The notes under the pieces: generated by a model
Databases searched by the model: none
The model's input: the letters and a program-made list of their open reading frames with translations, nothing else
What the model was told of the DNA's origin: nothing
Translations under genes and position numbers: made by a program
Shown: positions 1 to 13,100 of the stretch, piece after piece
Position numbering within the stretch: position 1 is the stretch's first letter
How the letters are laid out: every line of letters begins with the position of its first letter
DNA from: Pohlia nutans
Lineage: Eukaryota; Streptophyta; Bryopsida; Bryales; Mniaceae
Assembly: GCA_022496805.1 (NCBI GenBank)
Contig: CM040090.1
Span: forward strand, 5,946,001 to 6,010,000
DNA: 64,000 nucleotides
Direction: 5' to 3'

Positions 1-56
1 AGAAAGATTAGAAGTAGAGCTAAAAGGGAGGTTAGATACACTTCTTTTCGGTTAAC

Positions 57-612
57 TTAACCCTTTAACGTCCCATTCCTTTGCAAAAAAATCAAACTAC
101 ACTTTTATACACAGTTCAGCATTCAAGAATTAATAAAATATATTTTTTGATATTTTTCATGCATGAAATTGTATGTTTCCTATTAGTCCTAAAAATTTCT
201 AATTTTTTTAATACAAAATGAATTTTTTACAAATTTTTAGATCAAACACTTCAAGAAATTCATATTAATTACAAAAAGTCTTCAAAAAATATAGTTTTTT
301 TTAGAACATGTGCAAATGACAATGGAGAATCACATGATATATTTTTGTAGAATTTTTGAATTTTAATTATTAAAATTCAAAAAGTGAACATTCTATGCAG
401 TGCAATTTAGACCTTGAACTACTTAGCTTGCAACAGAAATAAAATATTCAATACTTGAAATTTGTAAGATCCGAAAAGTGAAGTGAAAACTAGACTTGAT
501 AAACTTCATTTTCTCAATTGAGAGCAATATCAAAAAACGTCATCTTCAAATTCAAAATTGGCTTTGACCAACAATCATCCACTATTTGGATGCGCGGTCC
601 TTAAAGGGTTAA
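57..612. mobile_element. TTAA-flanked MITE, group A copy 1 (piggyBac-like)
   Basis: A 556-bp AT-rich non-coding element begins TTAACCCTTTAACGTCC and ends with the inverse, GGTCCTTAAAGGGTTAA. A second, inverted copy lies at 47197-47759: the stretch beside the right end here (GCGCATCC and TTGTTGGTCAAA when inverted) reappears beside the left end there, and interior blocks match too. TTAA targets followed by CCC are typical of piggyBac elements; placing this element in that superfamily is inference. There is no transposase ORF. Confidence 0.7.
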
Positions 613-1650
613 AGGGTTTGGAGATGGTTATCACCACAAATAAGAATAATTTTGCATGTTCACTTTTAAAATAAAATAAAAATAAAAATTGTTTTTTAAT
701 ATTTTTACCATAAAATTTGGGTTCTGTTGATGCGATAAGCGCACGTGTCCGAAGCACAGTGATTATACTAATCATATAAATTAATTAGCGCTAATCTAAC
801 TATTCTAAATATCACGACGTCACGCTGACGCCCAACCCCAAGATGGCCCTTTGGGGTTGACGACCCTGGCCACTTCGGCAGGCAATGTTATTGTGAGGAT
901 TTTGCACACTCTTCTTCATCCCTTGAATCCATTGGATTCAAGTAATGAATGACTAAGTTAACAAGTGCATCATCTCGCCATGCTCGTGTTGTGCACTTTG
1001 AACATGATTTTGCTGAAGAAAAGTAACAGAGGACAGTGAGTCTTGTTTGATCAAGCCTGAGAGTGAGCACTGTTCGATCAAGCCATTTTAAAAATTTCAG
1101 TCGATTCCGCCAGCTCGTTGAGCTCACTGGTACGATCTTTCCTTGTCTCTTTGTCTTTGGAGGTTCTGTCGGTGTTGTTAAACTGATATAGCCCAACTGT
1201 ATAGCATGTTGTTTCAATTGCTTGCGTGGGGTTCATTCATTCATTCATTCATTCATTCTGAGATTCGGTGGGAGAGCTTTGTTCTTGAGCTCGTGAGCAA
1301 AATTTAGGGTTTCGCCTCTACAGTAGCTGAGATCAGTCAGTAGATACTTTACGTCACGAAGTGTCCGTTGAACTGAAGATTTTCGATTATAAGCTATAGT
1401 TAGATTTGCCATTGCTATCATTGGTATAAATTTTGATAGAGTGAAACTTATTGGAGTGGATTTGAGTGTGACACTCGTGACGTTTTAAAAATTTCTGGTT
1501 ACTCACATATATGAACTCATTTTATGAAATTTTCACATACTGTAATTTCAATATCCGAGTAAGCTTGCCCGGGTACTTCCAATTGTTTTGTTTGCACTAA
1601 ACAGAGAGCTTTTGGTTGTGAATAACAACCATCGATTGGGCTGTGAAGGG
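613..1650. other. Intergenic region upstream of the transporter, with an ATTC microsatellite
   Basis: No convincing coding region is visible. A (ATTC)n microsatellite of about 27 bp lies at 1232-1258. The stretch could hold the promoter and an unseen 5' exon (for example a plastid transit peptide) of the downstream glucose transporter, because the first recognised exon lacks a transit sequence. No exon here could be proven. Confidence 0.4.
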
Positions 1651-1889
1651 TTAACCCCTAAAGGACCATAAGGCCACCAGGTGGCTCCTGTTTTTTTCAG
1701 TAATTTTGAGTAGCTTTTATATAGATTAATTTTTGTTAATTTTTAATTTTTGATTTATTCAACATATGTAATATTCTTCACTAATTCTAGTGATATGAAA
1801 TTTGGTTCCATTCAAATTATAATTTTCACAATATGATCGTTTAAACTTGTCATTTTAAAACCATGAATCCTTGGTCCTTTAGGGGTTAA
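1651..1889. mobile_element. TTAA-flanked MITE, group B copy 1 (piggyBac-like)
   Basis: A 239-bp element with near-perfect terminal inverted repeats TTAACCCCTAAAGGACC and GGTCCTTTAGGGGTTAA. It is the best-preserved member of the commonest group here; diverged or broken copies are at 8185-8420, 11842-12053, 14403-15340, 30855-31300 and 31528-31750, with end fragments near 18764 and 23143. A shared internal block (TTCACTRATTCTAGTGATAT) identifies the group. It sits about 140 bp upstream of the first recognised transporter exon, so it may influence that promoter. Confidence 0.75.
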
Positions 1890-2032
1890 TTGTAATTCCT
1901 TTCTGCTATGCTGATTGATCAAAAACTGACAGAGAGGGATGGGGAATTCAATACTTGTCTTTTTATGAGCCAACCGTAATTGCATGGCAGGAGACTGACC
2001 CAGACTATTTTCCAGCTGATTGATTAGCAGGA

Positions 2033-5000
2033 ATGGGAATGAGGAAGCTGTGGTCGTCATCTGGAGTTGCTGTGCTACCGTTTGTGCTCACGTCATGCAT
2101 GGCATCTCTTCTGTTTGGGTATCACCTTGCGTAAGTCTCTCCTGCTTTGAGCTTTCAAATCCATCCACCCTAAACCCTAAACCATTTTCTAGTTTGGTTA
2201 ACTCTTTCATTTTACTGATGGCCAACAATGGAGTGATTGCTGCAGAGTGGTCAACGGCTCCCTGGAGTACATTGCTGCCGGGCTTGGCTTTGCTGATAAT
2301 GCTATTCTCCAAGGTACTCTGTTCATTGCACTTGAATCAATGACAATTGGCTGTTTAAGGTAGAGGATACTATTTGACATATGTAGGAATTTGATTTGGG
2401 GAGATATCTTTGAGGTACAGGAGTTTTAGATCAAATTCTGATCACTATGCATGGGTTTATTTTATGTAATTTTGAAGTGGGAGGTTGTAGACCACTATAA
2501 GAGCCAAGTTCCATGGGTTTGAGAACTTGCTCATGGAAGTAGGCAAGAGGAGGGGATAAGTGGAACTTAGGTTTGTCTCATACCCAATCATGAAGTTGTG
2601 CACGTTTTATGGATTTGAACATGAACAAATTTGATTGGTTAGGTAGGAGTGAGGTGAAAAATGAACAAATTTGATTGGTTAGGGAGAAGTTGCCATGAAG
2701 TCTTGGGCTTGAGAACCCTTCATACTTCATGGCAACTTCTCCACCACTTTTTTTTCCTCAAAAGCTCACTTCCAATGTGGAACTTGGTTCCCTGAAGTCC
2801 CTAAAAACCTGTCTTTTAGTGCAATACTTCACCCATGGAACTTGGCCTTAAGTGATAGTAGACAATCCCATTTTCCATTAGTGGTTATATACATTATTAG
2901 CCAAGTTGAGTGGAACTTACACCCAACTTGCTAATTGAAGTGTATGAATAAACAAGTTGTTGTTGGTAAGAGCATGCACACCCTTCTCCCTTCAATTCAC
3001 CCCACTGCAGTACAATAACATCCAAGATTTGGTGCCAGAAGCTATGCTCTTCACACCCTTGAACCGCTATAATCACCCTCTATACAATGCATGTACCAAT
3101 CACAATACATGGATAATCATTATTGTCCATCAATCCAGGATACCGAGCCCTTCCTTGAATCAGCTATAGAGGGACTATAGAGACATCACTATATCTTGCT
3201 CATATTGTGCATCACTCTTGAATTTTCAGCATTAAATGCAAGCATATTTCATCCATTTTTCGGAGTCGGGCTCATGTAAGGTGTAGGGTGTGCATGCTCT
3301 AACATGGGTCAGTAGAGGAGACGGTATTAGTATCCTCTACCTTACAAAAGTGAATGGTTTTATGAAGGAAAAGATTGAGATCTGTGCAGGATGGGTGGTG
3401 AGTTCTACGTTAGCAGGGGCAGCAGTAGGGTCATTTACAGGCGGTGCTTTAGCAGACAAAATGGGCCGGCGCCGGACGTTCCAGCTCAATGCAGTGCCTC
3501 TGTTTCTGGGTCCTCTCTTAAGGTGAAGCTCCTATTCAGGAACACATTTTTTTGTCGAATGAAACGTCGGCACGTGGCACAGAATTATTCAGCTTTTTAA
3601 AAGAATGGGGCGTGGGTGGGGCAGTTCCTATTCAGACGGCTTTGAAAGCATGGTACTTGGACGCATCTTGGCAGGCATTGGGATTGGAATCTCGTCTTCT
3701 CTGGTGCCGCTCTACATCTCAGAGGTACATGAATTACTTGGAATATTCTTAATCCCTGAGTGTCCTGTTTTAAACTGACCAATTTGACTGATCACAATGT
3801 GAAGAAATGTACCTTAGAAGGGTTCAAGTTTTGAATCACCAGAACCAGTGAAGAACATAGCATGTTTCTGTCCAATTTAAAAAATAAATTGAATAACAGA
3901 AAGTCCCCATTTGACCCACTCAGAAGTAGTGAAAATATCTTGAAGCCCAAGTTGGGCCTCTAGGGGTTTAGTAGTCAGCTTCATACTGATTAAGCAGTGG
4001 TTTAATTTTGGTTGGCTTCGGCAGATTGCACCTACTGAGGATCGCGGTGCTCTCGGATCATTGAATCAGCTGGGCATCAACATTGGCATTCTGCTCGCTC
4101 TTGTAGCAGGCCTTCCACTTGCAGATATGCCCAACTGGTAAATATGTATATGTGTTTTACTATCAGCTACAAGTTTGAATTAAAAGTATCATTTTTAACC
4201 TAAAACAAAATAAGGTTTAGTCCTCGATACACGAAAAGGTTCTGTTAAAACATGTGGTAAATTGCACAGTAATTGCACTTTTGGTGTAGTCATGGAAAGT
4301 AGCTTGAGTGGTTCTGAATTTGTGCGATGTTGTCCATGTTTTTTTCTTCTATTATTTCAATCAGGTGGCGAGCCATGTTTTTACTGTCCATAGTTCCTGC
4401 CATCATCCTTTTCTGTGGCATGTTTAAGTGCCCAGAGAGTCCACGTTGGCTTGTCAAGGTTTCATCCATTCTCACATTTGTTTTAGCTAATCCAGTATAT
4501 GATTTGCGTACTAATGGTTTGTAAATTGGAAACCGACTAAGCCTGCATTTAGTATTACCTCTTTTTACATTTACAGGCAGTGTAGCATTGGGATGCAACA
4601 TGGACTCTCACTAAGAGACTCAGTGTTTGAATTTCATCCAGCAAGGGAGGTTTGCAGAAGCAGAAGTTGCGTCAAAGCTATTGTGGGGGAAGGCGAATAA
4701 ATTTGAGGAGACAATAGGGAACCTGAATACTGAGAGTTCTGAGGAAGATGCCACCTGGGGGGGGCTCCTGAGCAAGCGTTACCGGAAAGGTATACTCCCT
4801 CTAAATCATTTTTTTTGGCATTTTTTTTCTTCAAACGTGAGCCCTATCCACTTCAAACGGGGCGGATCATGAGAGTGACACAAAAACTACATATTACTGT
4901 TAAAGATAGACCAATTTTTGAGTACTGAGATGGCAAAAAAAAACATTAAGTTAAAAACATGCCAAAAATTAAGACAATTATTTCCAAAGGAAGTATCTTG

Positions 5001-7974
5001 ATCCTTTCATTAGGGGGTGTCACAATGCGAGCTCGTGAGGTGAGACTCTGCAACGTGGTTCCTACTTGGTGCATCCTGCAATCCATGCTCACAATTGCAA
5101 GACTCTCACCATAACAATTGCCTTCTACTTGCAAATTGAAATCGTGGGGTTCTGCCACTGCCCTTTAAGGAGACAGAGGTCATGTCCTCGCTAGAAAGCT
5201 CATTGCAAAAGCTGGGGCAAATACTCGCACTCTGACACCTTCGTTGAGTCCACATGTTACTAAGACTTGGAATTTGAGTAACTTGGTGTAATTGGAAAAT
5301 AGTTGTGCAAGTTGACAGAAGTTTACCTTTCCTTTTTCTTTTCTTTCTGAGTCTGCTATTCAACTAACCGTATGTTTTGTTGTTTTGTTGTATTTTTCTT
5401 TTTGCAGTTGTGAGTGTAGGGGCAAGCCTCTTCTTGATTCAACAATTTTCGGGTATCAATGCTGTTGTTTTCTTCTCAACAGCCGTCTTCCGTGGAGCAG
5501 GCATAAAATCTGATGTTGCAGCCAGTGCCCTGGTGGCGTTGGCCAACGTGATAGGTGTATGTCGACTCCTGATGCTCCATGTTTTTTATACATACTAACA
5601 AACACCCCCGTTGCAATGCACCAACATTGCATTGGGAACGTGGGAATCAATTGGGAACACAATAGGAACATGAGAACTTTGGGAACATAAATGAACTTGG
5701 GAACATTAGGGAACATGAAGGAATGCTAGAGAACCTTTGGGGAACATCATGGGAACTGTGGAGAACAGTTTGAGAACATGATGACAAATTGGATGACAGG
5801 TGTGGATGTGAAATGTGGATGATTTCGTGACATGGTATCGTGACAGATACCAAGCAGGGTAGTGACATGATATTGTGACGCTGAGTACTTAATATAAGAG
5901 ATTACACAGTTTAAAATAAAATAAAATTTCAATGCATTGTTTACAAAATCAATATAATCATGCATAGAATTATTCTTTCTATCTTCCTCTAGCACCATTT
6001 CATTGCTCACAACTTCTGTGTTTAACGGGAATTTGTTTGCAGGTTCAATAGTGGCCTCATCTCAGATGGACAAGCGAGGACGCAAGCATTTGCTCATAAT
6101 CAGCTTTGCAGGCATGGTACGTCCAACAACTAACTAAACCAAGCAGGAGGAATTTCTTTGTGGCCAAACCTCAACACAGACTAATTAATCTGCTACACGA
6201 AGATCTGAAATCAACTTCATTTTGAATGATAGTGTGGATAACAAGGACGGGATACCCACGAGGCTCTGTCCTAATCTTGTTGTGAAATTTTAAAAAGGTT
6301 TTAAAATTAACTTTTTTTATTGGTTGAATAATATAAATGTGTAGATAATATATATGTTCTATTAGGACAAAATGTTGCATGCATAATCAATTTTTTCTTA
6401 ACCCCTAAACGTCCCAGCGTTCAGAAACTGGATCACGAACAAATCAAAAGCCTTGTAACTTTCTCATACAACCTTGGATGACTTTCATCCAAGTCACCTT
6501 TGTAAGCCTATTAATTTCTCTACCAATTAAAATAAATCTCTTGTGATGGGGGAGCTATTGATAATATTGGAGAGGCCTCCAATTGCAAGTATGTCAAATT
6601 TGTTGGGTAGATTTTATGCTTGCAATGGTACATTTGAGCCATACTAATATCTATTTTTGAGGCTAGCATCTACTTTTGTTCAAAGGGTTGGTATTACCTT
6701 AGTTAGCGTTGTGTGAAAATGTGTATTAAGTGGGCAGTGTGAAAAGGATGTTCAATAGGAAGTGGACTCTCAAAGAGTGGAAATCGCTGGGTAATCTCTG
6801 AGCCAATTAAATAAAAAGATTCTTTTTATTACAAATTCTTCATTATCCTTGGTTGTGCAGGCTGTTTCAATGCTAGCATTGGCATTGAGTCTAGCGTGGC
6901 GTGCACTAAATACTTTCTCAGCCGTCTTGGCTGTCCTGGCAACTGTCTCGTAAGTCTCAGAACCCTGAATTTTCCAGACTAATTTCGCTTTTCCAGACTA
7001 ATTTCACTTTTTAGGCCATTTTAAAATACCCTATGACTGTTTTCCTGTTTTGTAGGTATATGCTGGCCTTCTCATATGGGGCAGGACCAGTACCAGCTCT
7101 ACTGCTTGCTGAAATGTTTGCGTCGCAAATCCGCGCAAAGGCAATGGCTGTGTCCCTGGGAGTTCACTGGGTATGGCAAACCTTTACTTGGCAAACCTCT
7201 GGATCTCAGGAGGCTAGGCTAAATTATATTTCATTTTTGAATGTGCATCTTCATCAAGAATTTAGGACCTCACTGATTTTTAACAACTTTCATGCAATAT
7301 CCAATATTTCATGGGTTCGTACATTTTTCGCACGGATTTTGCGCTAATTCTGCTCTGAATCTCCACGGCTTCTACATTCACTCTTTTCGTTAACTAACAA
7401 AGTGCAGAATCCGTGTGTAGTTAGTGTAGAATCCGTGCGAAAAATGTACGAGTCCATGAAATGTTGAATGCCACACGGAAATCGTTTAAAATCCGTGGTG
7501 TCCTAAATTCTTGATGTTCACTGACTTTATCAGATGTTGCATGGAAATTGTTTAAATCAGTGGAGTCCTAAATTCTTGATGTTCACTGGCTTTATCGGAT
7601 GTCGCCCGGAAATCGTTTAAAATCCGTGGAGTCCTAAATTCCTGATGTTCACTGACTTTTATCAGATGTCGCCTGGAAATCGTTTAAAATCAGTGGAGTC
7701 CTAATTTCTTTGATGTTCACTGACTTTTTCTGTTAACTTTCCGTTGACCCACTTTTGTTTGCAGGTGTGCAATTTCGTGATCGGATTGCTGTTTTTGAGC
7801 GTGGTTGAGAAAGTGGGAGTTAGTGTGGTGTACCTGGGCTTTGGAGCTGTCTGTTTATGTGGCATGCTGTATGTGTCGAAGAATGTGGTAGAGACCAAAG
7901 GTCGGTCCCTTGAAGAGATTGAGCGGGAGCTCAGTCCTGTTGTTTATGAGGATGACGTAGCGGTGTTCATTTGA
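2033..7974 (+). CDS. Plastidic glucose transporter (pGlcT-like), major facilitator superfamily
   Basis: A sugar/H+ symporter family protein, in plants typically of the plastid inner envelope, exporting glucose from starch breakdown. Twelve exons join in frame to about 462 aa: 2033-2130, 2246-2313, 3390-3522, 3625-3724, 4025-4137, 4365-4458, 4642-4789, 5408-5554, 6043-6116, 6861-6949, 7056-7170, 7765-7974. All use GT-AG sites. Diagnostic motifs are GGALADKMGRRRTFQL after helix 2, PLYISEIAPTEDRGALGS after helix 4, PESPRWLV after helix 6, QQFSGINAVVFFSTAVF in helix 7, and GRSLEEIE at the C-terminus, all as in plastidic glucose transporters. Exon 4 was placed at 3625 because only that acceptor restores helix 3. 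An in-frame stop just upstream supports the 2033 start for this exon, but no transit peptide is seen, so an upstream exon is likely missing. Introns 2, 9 and 11 carry MITEs. No inactivating lesion is seen. Confidence 0.88.
2501..2847. mobile_element. MITE in transporter intron 2
   Basis: An inverted repeat of about 347 bp: the left end GAGCCAAGTTCCATGGGT (preceded by TAA) matches the right end ACCCATGGAACTTGGCC (followed by TTA). A second internal hairpin pairs AGAAGTTGCCATGAAG near 2684 with CTTCATGGCAACTTCT near 2730, and a 23-bp direct duplication flanks 2640. Non-coding. The TNA-like flanks suggest a PIF/Harbinger-type origin (inference). Confidence 0.6.
2968..3301. mobile_element. MITE with AGAGCATGCACACCC ends in transporter intron 2
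   Basis: The left terminus AGAGCATGCACACCC at about 2969 is the exact inverse of GGGTGTGCATGCTCT ending at 3300. The element is about 332 bp and non-coding, and lies between transporter exons 2 and 3. Similar AGAGCAT ends occur at 14744, 15354 and 63837, a start often seen in plant Harbinger MITEs (general knowledge). Confidence 0.6.
6398..6712. mobile_element. TTAA-flanked MITE, group C copy 1 in transporter intron 9
   Basis: Starts TTAACCCCTAAACGTCCC and runs about 315 bp to a decayed right end near CAAAGGGTTGGTATTACC. It is clearly homologous along its length to 38351-38687 (shared CCTTGTAACTTTCTCATA, TTTCATCCAAGTCAC, GGAGAGGCCTCCAA, CAAAGGGTTGGTA). Confidence 0.7.
7243..7736. repeat. Inverted repeat whose right arm is tandemly amplified (65-67 bp units), transporter intron 11
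   Basis: The segment 7243-7345 is a diverged inverse of about 7400-7522 (CATCAAGAATTTAGG pairs with CCTAAATTCTTGATG; GTACATTTTTCGCACGG pairs with CCGTGCGAAAAATGTAC). The outermost part of the right arm is then repeated head-to-tail with units beginning GTCCTAA at 7500, 7565, 7631 and 7698; the last is partial. It looks like a hairpin MITE whose end was amplified inside the intron. Confidence 0.7.
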
Positions 7975-8184
7975 CCATGTACTTGTATTATTGTAACCGT
8001 TTGTCATTTTTTCTTTTTTTACTGCACAGAAAGCTACAGATTTAGAAAACTTGGAGAGGATGCAATAGTAATAAGCTGCATACACACGTCCGTGTATTCA
8101 CTTTGTATAGAAAAAGCAGCAATTCAGCATATGTATGGAATTCATCATTCAGGTTCTGATCATGCAGTGTTTATTGCCTGGTGA

Positions 8185-8420
8185 TTATCTCCAAAAGGAC
8201 CAAGGATTCCTTGTTTAAAAAGCCGAATGCAATTGATCATATTGTGAAAAATATAATTCAAACATGACCAAACTTTATATCACCACAATCAGTGAAGAAC
8301 ATTGGATGTGTTTGGTCAAAAACCAAATAAAATTTGAACCAAAAAAGTTTATATATGACCTACTCAAAATCGTTGAAAATAATGAAGTCTACTTTGGGCT
8401 TCTTGGTCCTTTAGGGGTTA
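8185..8420. mobile_element. TTAA-flanked MITE, group B copy 2
   Basis: About 236 bp, decayed left end CCAAAAGGACCAAGG and intact right end GGTCCTTTAGGGGTTAA. Internal ACTTTATATCACCACAATCAGTGAAGAACAT (shown by its key block ATCAGTGAAGAACAT) marks group B. It lies 210 bp after the transporter stop codon, in or just beyond the 3' untranslated region. Confidence 0.65.
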
Positions 8421-10092
8421 AATGTTTTAGTTGTTGTGTTATAGTAAGCACAAGTTTCTAAAGTGATTTGTTATGGATGCCATAACTATGATCTTGAAGA
8501 TCATGTGGACCATGCAGAGCAGCCAATTTTTTTTTGTTTTTTTTTGTTGGTAGAGTGACATGCACCCTGGAATATAGCCAGGTAATAAGGAAAAAATGGA
8601 TAGAATCATTCACAAATATATGCTCATCTGTAACAATATCTAGTACATATTACTATTTGCATTTTCATCCGAATAGTGGCGATTTTAGTTTTTTTTGTTT
8701 TTGTTTTTGAAGATTGATAATTTCATCCACGTTTTATTCCGTTTTTCTAGTGTAAAATTAGTCACTCCCCAAATCAAGTAAGATCCATGTTATAAGTTCT
8801 CAAAACATAGCTTAGAAATATATATTTTTTTAATGTATATCACAAATTGGCATATAATTACATAGTGTGTTGGTGTCTCCTGACAATCATAATAAATTCT
8901 CTTTGTTCTTTAATATTTTATTTAGTGTTTTATACAATATTTTGTTATATGTGGATCTTGTGCCATGTCACTAAACAAGTCTCATTGATTTGTACAAGTT
9001 TATAACTTGATTGACTACATGTATGGGCATTTAATCATAGATTGTTAAATTGATTCATTTTGAATTGTTTTTATCTATTCAAAGGTGTATTCACTCTTGA
9101 AGTACCAATTCCAAGTTAGTATTAATTCATATATAAATTTGTATGAAAACATGAAAAATTTAAGAACTACTTGAAGGACATCAATTTGACATGTAGATGC
9201 ATTCCTTTAAACCTGTTTTTGATACCCCGAGTGGTCCCTCCATAATTCGCTAATTCCGAGCTATGTGATTATTTATGAACATGTTAGTTTTACATAATGA
9301 ACTCAAAGCTGCTCATTGCTGCATTTAATGTCTTACATAATGCATGTGTATGGTACCGTTTATAGTGTACAAATTGCAACATATTTGTGTACAATATAGC
9401 ATCAATTAATATATTTATAGTTATCCAATCACAACATAGCATGTGAAATGTGCACACAACAAGATAAATTCTTATGATTTAAGATAGATGTATCCAAAAC
9501 TGAAAACTTAAGGTTTTAAGGGTATGTGTGGAGGTTGTAAAATAGAAGAAAAATAAAATCCCCAATAGGAAATAAGGATCATGAATAGGAAATAAGGATC
9601 ATGAAGATTAGTGAAATTTTTGAAAAACAATTCCCAAAATGAATTATCTATGATTTTTTAAAGTCAATAGTAGTTTTTGAACCAAAACCACTACACAGGT
9701 TGCATGTAAATCAGTGACATGTAAATCATTAAATTTGTACCATCGGTGAGTAGCCATGTAGCATTGATGAAACACATACAACGATCTGGTTTATTACAAT
9801 AATTGGGGAAGTCTACATGATGATTCTGGGTCCATTCTCGCTTTTGGGTACATCTACTTTACTTGGAATGCATAATTACAGAGTGTGCAATTAGAGAGGG
9901 TTGAGTGTACAGAAGAGCTCAACTGTACTGTACAGTACCGTGAGCCAAACAAGCCGCGGTCAGCCTCCGAAGCCGCAGACAGCCTCCCGAAGCCGCGGTC
10001 AGCCTCCCGAAGCCGCAGCCAGCCTCCAGAAGGGCGAGCGAGAGTGATCCGCGACAGCGGCTGCAACTGGCGTCAATTGTTTTCAGAAGTGC
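8421..10092. other. AT-rich intergenic DNA
   Basis: Nothing coding is recognised between the transporter and release factor genes. The DNA is strongly AT-rich up to about 9850. From 9955 to 10030 a GC-rich stretch has four imperfect copies of a CCGAAGCCGCGGTCAGCCTC-like unit, probably promoter or leader DNA of the release factor gene. Confidence 0.4.
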
Positions 10093-10168
10093 GTGCAGCA
10101 GTTGGCGATGGCGAGGTTAACGAAGAAGAACACCAGTCTGGGAATCGGAGGGAACCGGTTAGAAAATC

Positions 10169-13100
10169 ATGTGGGTGGCTACTGCGAGGCATCGAGTGGG
10201 CGTTGCGTTGGGGCGCTCATCGCGTGCCTCCTTTTGGATCCGAGGGCTCGCTGCTGCGAGGTCGCACGGGGGCAAGGCGAGGCAGAACAACGAGGATGGC
10301 CGTGGCAGCAGCAGCAGCAGCAGCAGCAGCATCCCGCGAGCAGGAGCCGCGGAGGTGGCTGCGCGTGGGTGGCAGATCAGCGCCGAGAGCGACAGCGACT
10401 GGCGAAGCCATGCGGCGGCTGTGGCCCGCTCTGTCGACCTCATCAAATCCCGTCTCCAGGTAACCTCATGCCCACGCTCCCCACAATGCTTAGGGACCGG
10501 TTGGAGTGAGGTTGCCAATCTAGGGTTTAGGGTTTATGGATAACACTTGTGAGCATTTGTTATGTTGTTCCTATTGGCAGCAGAGCAAACTCTCGCATGT
10601 AGGTGACCTATAAACCCCTACGCGTCCACTGTGTATTTTCTGTAGTGTAGGAGAATTGGACCCCCTGCTGCAAATCATCTGTTTGTGTGAAAATGACTTC
10701 AGTTTGACACGATGGACACTGTTGATCTAGTAGTGTAGAACAAGAGCTTTAAAATGGTGTATGGCAATCAGAAAACGGAAGAGGTAAACTGGGAAAATGC
10801 CACCGTTGCAAAGTTCAGTGATGGGGCGTTTTAGACGCTTAGGGTTTAATGCGTTTCGTAATTGGAACTATATACTCAGCTGCGACATGCTTGGAGTGGC
10901 CAACTTCCATAACATTCAAGAGGAGCTCTTTGTTCAAACATCCTTGGAATCAATGAACAGTGAGCCATGGTACTTATAGGAAGGAAGGGACCAGTGCCAC
11001 CCCGATCTAGGGTTCAGGGTTTATGGACAGCATTTGTCATGTTGTGCCTATTGGCAGCAGGGTGAACTCATGGTGCATTTAATTCTTAACAATTGGAATG
11101 TTATACTGAGCTTTGAGTGGTCGATTTCCATAACATTCTCGAGGAGCTGCTTTGAACACCCTTGGAATCAATGAATAGTGAACCAAGGAAAGGAATCCAG
11201 ATTTGTTTTTGTGCACTATCTTGAGCTCATGTTATGTTTGGAAATTCACATTAAAATTATTTATTTCCTTTCATCCAGTCCTTAGGCGACATGTGTGAAT
11301 GTGGGCTCGTTTGACATGGAATAAATTACTGGTTTAGTATTTTAGTGCTCCAGATCCTATTTGTGCTACATTGGAAAGATATACTGCACTTTAGTGAATG
11401 CTATTTCATTGGGCCATTTTTGGTCAAGTTTGAATGCTGATTAGAAAAACTATTATTTGCCATCGGGTGAGTCATTGTGGTGTCTGCACAATTTTGGTTT
11501 GAGATTTGCATATGTTCAATTCAATGTCTGTAGCAATTTTGGTCTCAATTCCTGCTGCTTTCTGTGCTGACAGTGCCGAAATTGGCTTTGTGCAGTGGAA
11601 GAAAGTGCTTTCTAGGCTTGAAGAGCTGGATACTGAATTGGCAAAGCCCAACCTCTGGGAGGATGCTGCCAAAGCTGGCCTGTTCAGTCGTGAGAGGGGT
11701 GCACTAGCAGGTCAAGTGAAGTCTGTCATTAGCATGGAGGAGGAGTTGCTGGAGCACGTTGGGCTTGCGGAGATGGCCTGTGAAGAGAACGATACACAAG
11801 TAGCCGCAGTAAGTATCGAACCTCGTATATGCAGCAATTTGTTAACGAGGACCACTAATACTAACCAAGAGGCCCAAAATGCGCCTCATGTTTTTTAAGC
11901 AGTATGGAGGCTTTCTTTTGACCAATCTTGTTTGTTTTTTGATCAGCACATGCGATGTTCTTCACTGATTCTAGTGATATAAAGTTTGGTCCCATTTTTT
12001 CATCAATTGAATTGGTCATTTTCAAACCATGAATCCTCGGTCTTTTAGGGCTTCACTCATCAGCACAAGCAAACCAAATCTGTGTTTTGGATTAATTCTT
12101 TTGGTACTGCACCAGTTTCTCATTGAATGTTTCCACAGGATGCAACCCGGGGATTGGCAGAGCTTCGTAAGGTTGCTAACGAGAAGGAGCTAGTTGCGTT
12201 GCTTTCTGGCGAACATGACTCACGTTCCTGTTTCATAGAGGTGATTATTGAGGGACCTAAACCCGAAACTTCTTATGCAAGACTTGCACCATGAACGTTG
12301 CAACGCTTGCTCATGGTGTCCTTGTTTCTTGTCTTCATTGTATGTGGTTGTATATCTGTTACTTGAAAACTCACACAATTCTTACCCTAACAAACTCTGA
12401 CCAGCGTCCTTCCCTATTCCGTTCTTTCTCTCTGCGTTTGTGAATTTACCATGGAGTCCATTTCAGTATTTCTGAAATATAAATGGATCTTGGGAAATCC
12501 TAGAGATTGCAATCGGAAACGTGTAAGGTTCATTTGATAGCGAAAAGTATATGGAGTTGCAGGTCCAGGCAGGGGCAGGTGGAACTGAAAGCATGGATTG
12601 GGCAGCGATGGTCATGCGGATGTATAAAATGTGGGCTCAAAATCGCGACTATGAAGTAACAGTGGTAGATGAGATGCCTGGTGAAGAGGCTGGTATCAAG
12701 AGGGCAACGATTCGAGTTGATGGATTGTATGCATTTGGGTATGCCAAAACAGAAGCTGGGGTGCACCGCCTAGTGCGCATTTCTCCTTTTGATGCAGGCA
12801 AGCGCCGTCATACTTCCTTCGCCGCAGTGGCGGTGATACCTGCACTGGACGAGTCAGAAGTGAGTATTGAGATTGATGAGTCTGATTTACGCATAGAGAG
12901 ATTTCGCGCGAGTGGAGCGGGAGGTCAGCATGTCAACAAAACAGAGAGTGCTGTTCGCATTATCCACCTTCCCACGGGCATTGTTGTACAGTGTCAGAGT
13001 GACAGGTACAGACTCCTTTGAGTCCTTTCTGGGAATGTAATGCTGCACGTGAAGAAGTGGAGCAGTAGTCAGAGTATCTCAATGTTGTATTTCTATTATT

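Noticed and set aside
888..1217. 109-codon minus-strand ORF
   Set aside because: No recognisable motif and no splice partners.
9885..10518. Several overlapping ORFs on both strands over release factor exon 1
   Set aside because: They are frame shadows of GC-rich DNA with a CAG repeat; only the 10169 frame splices into RF2.
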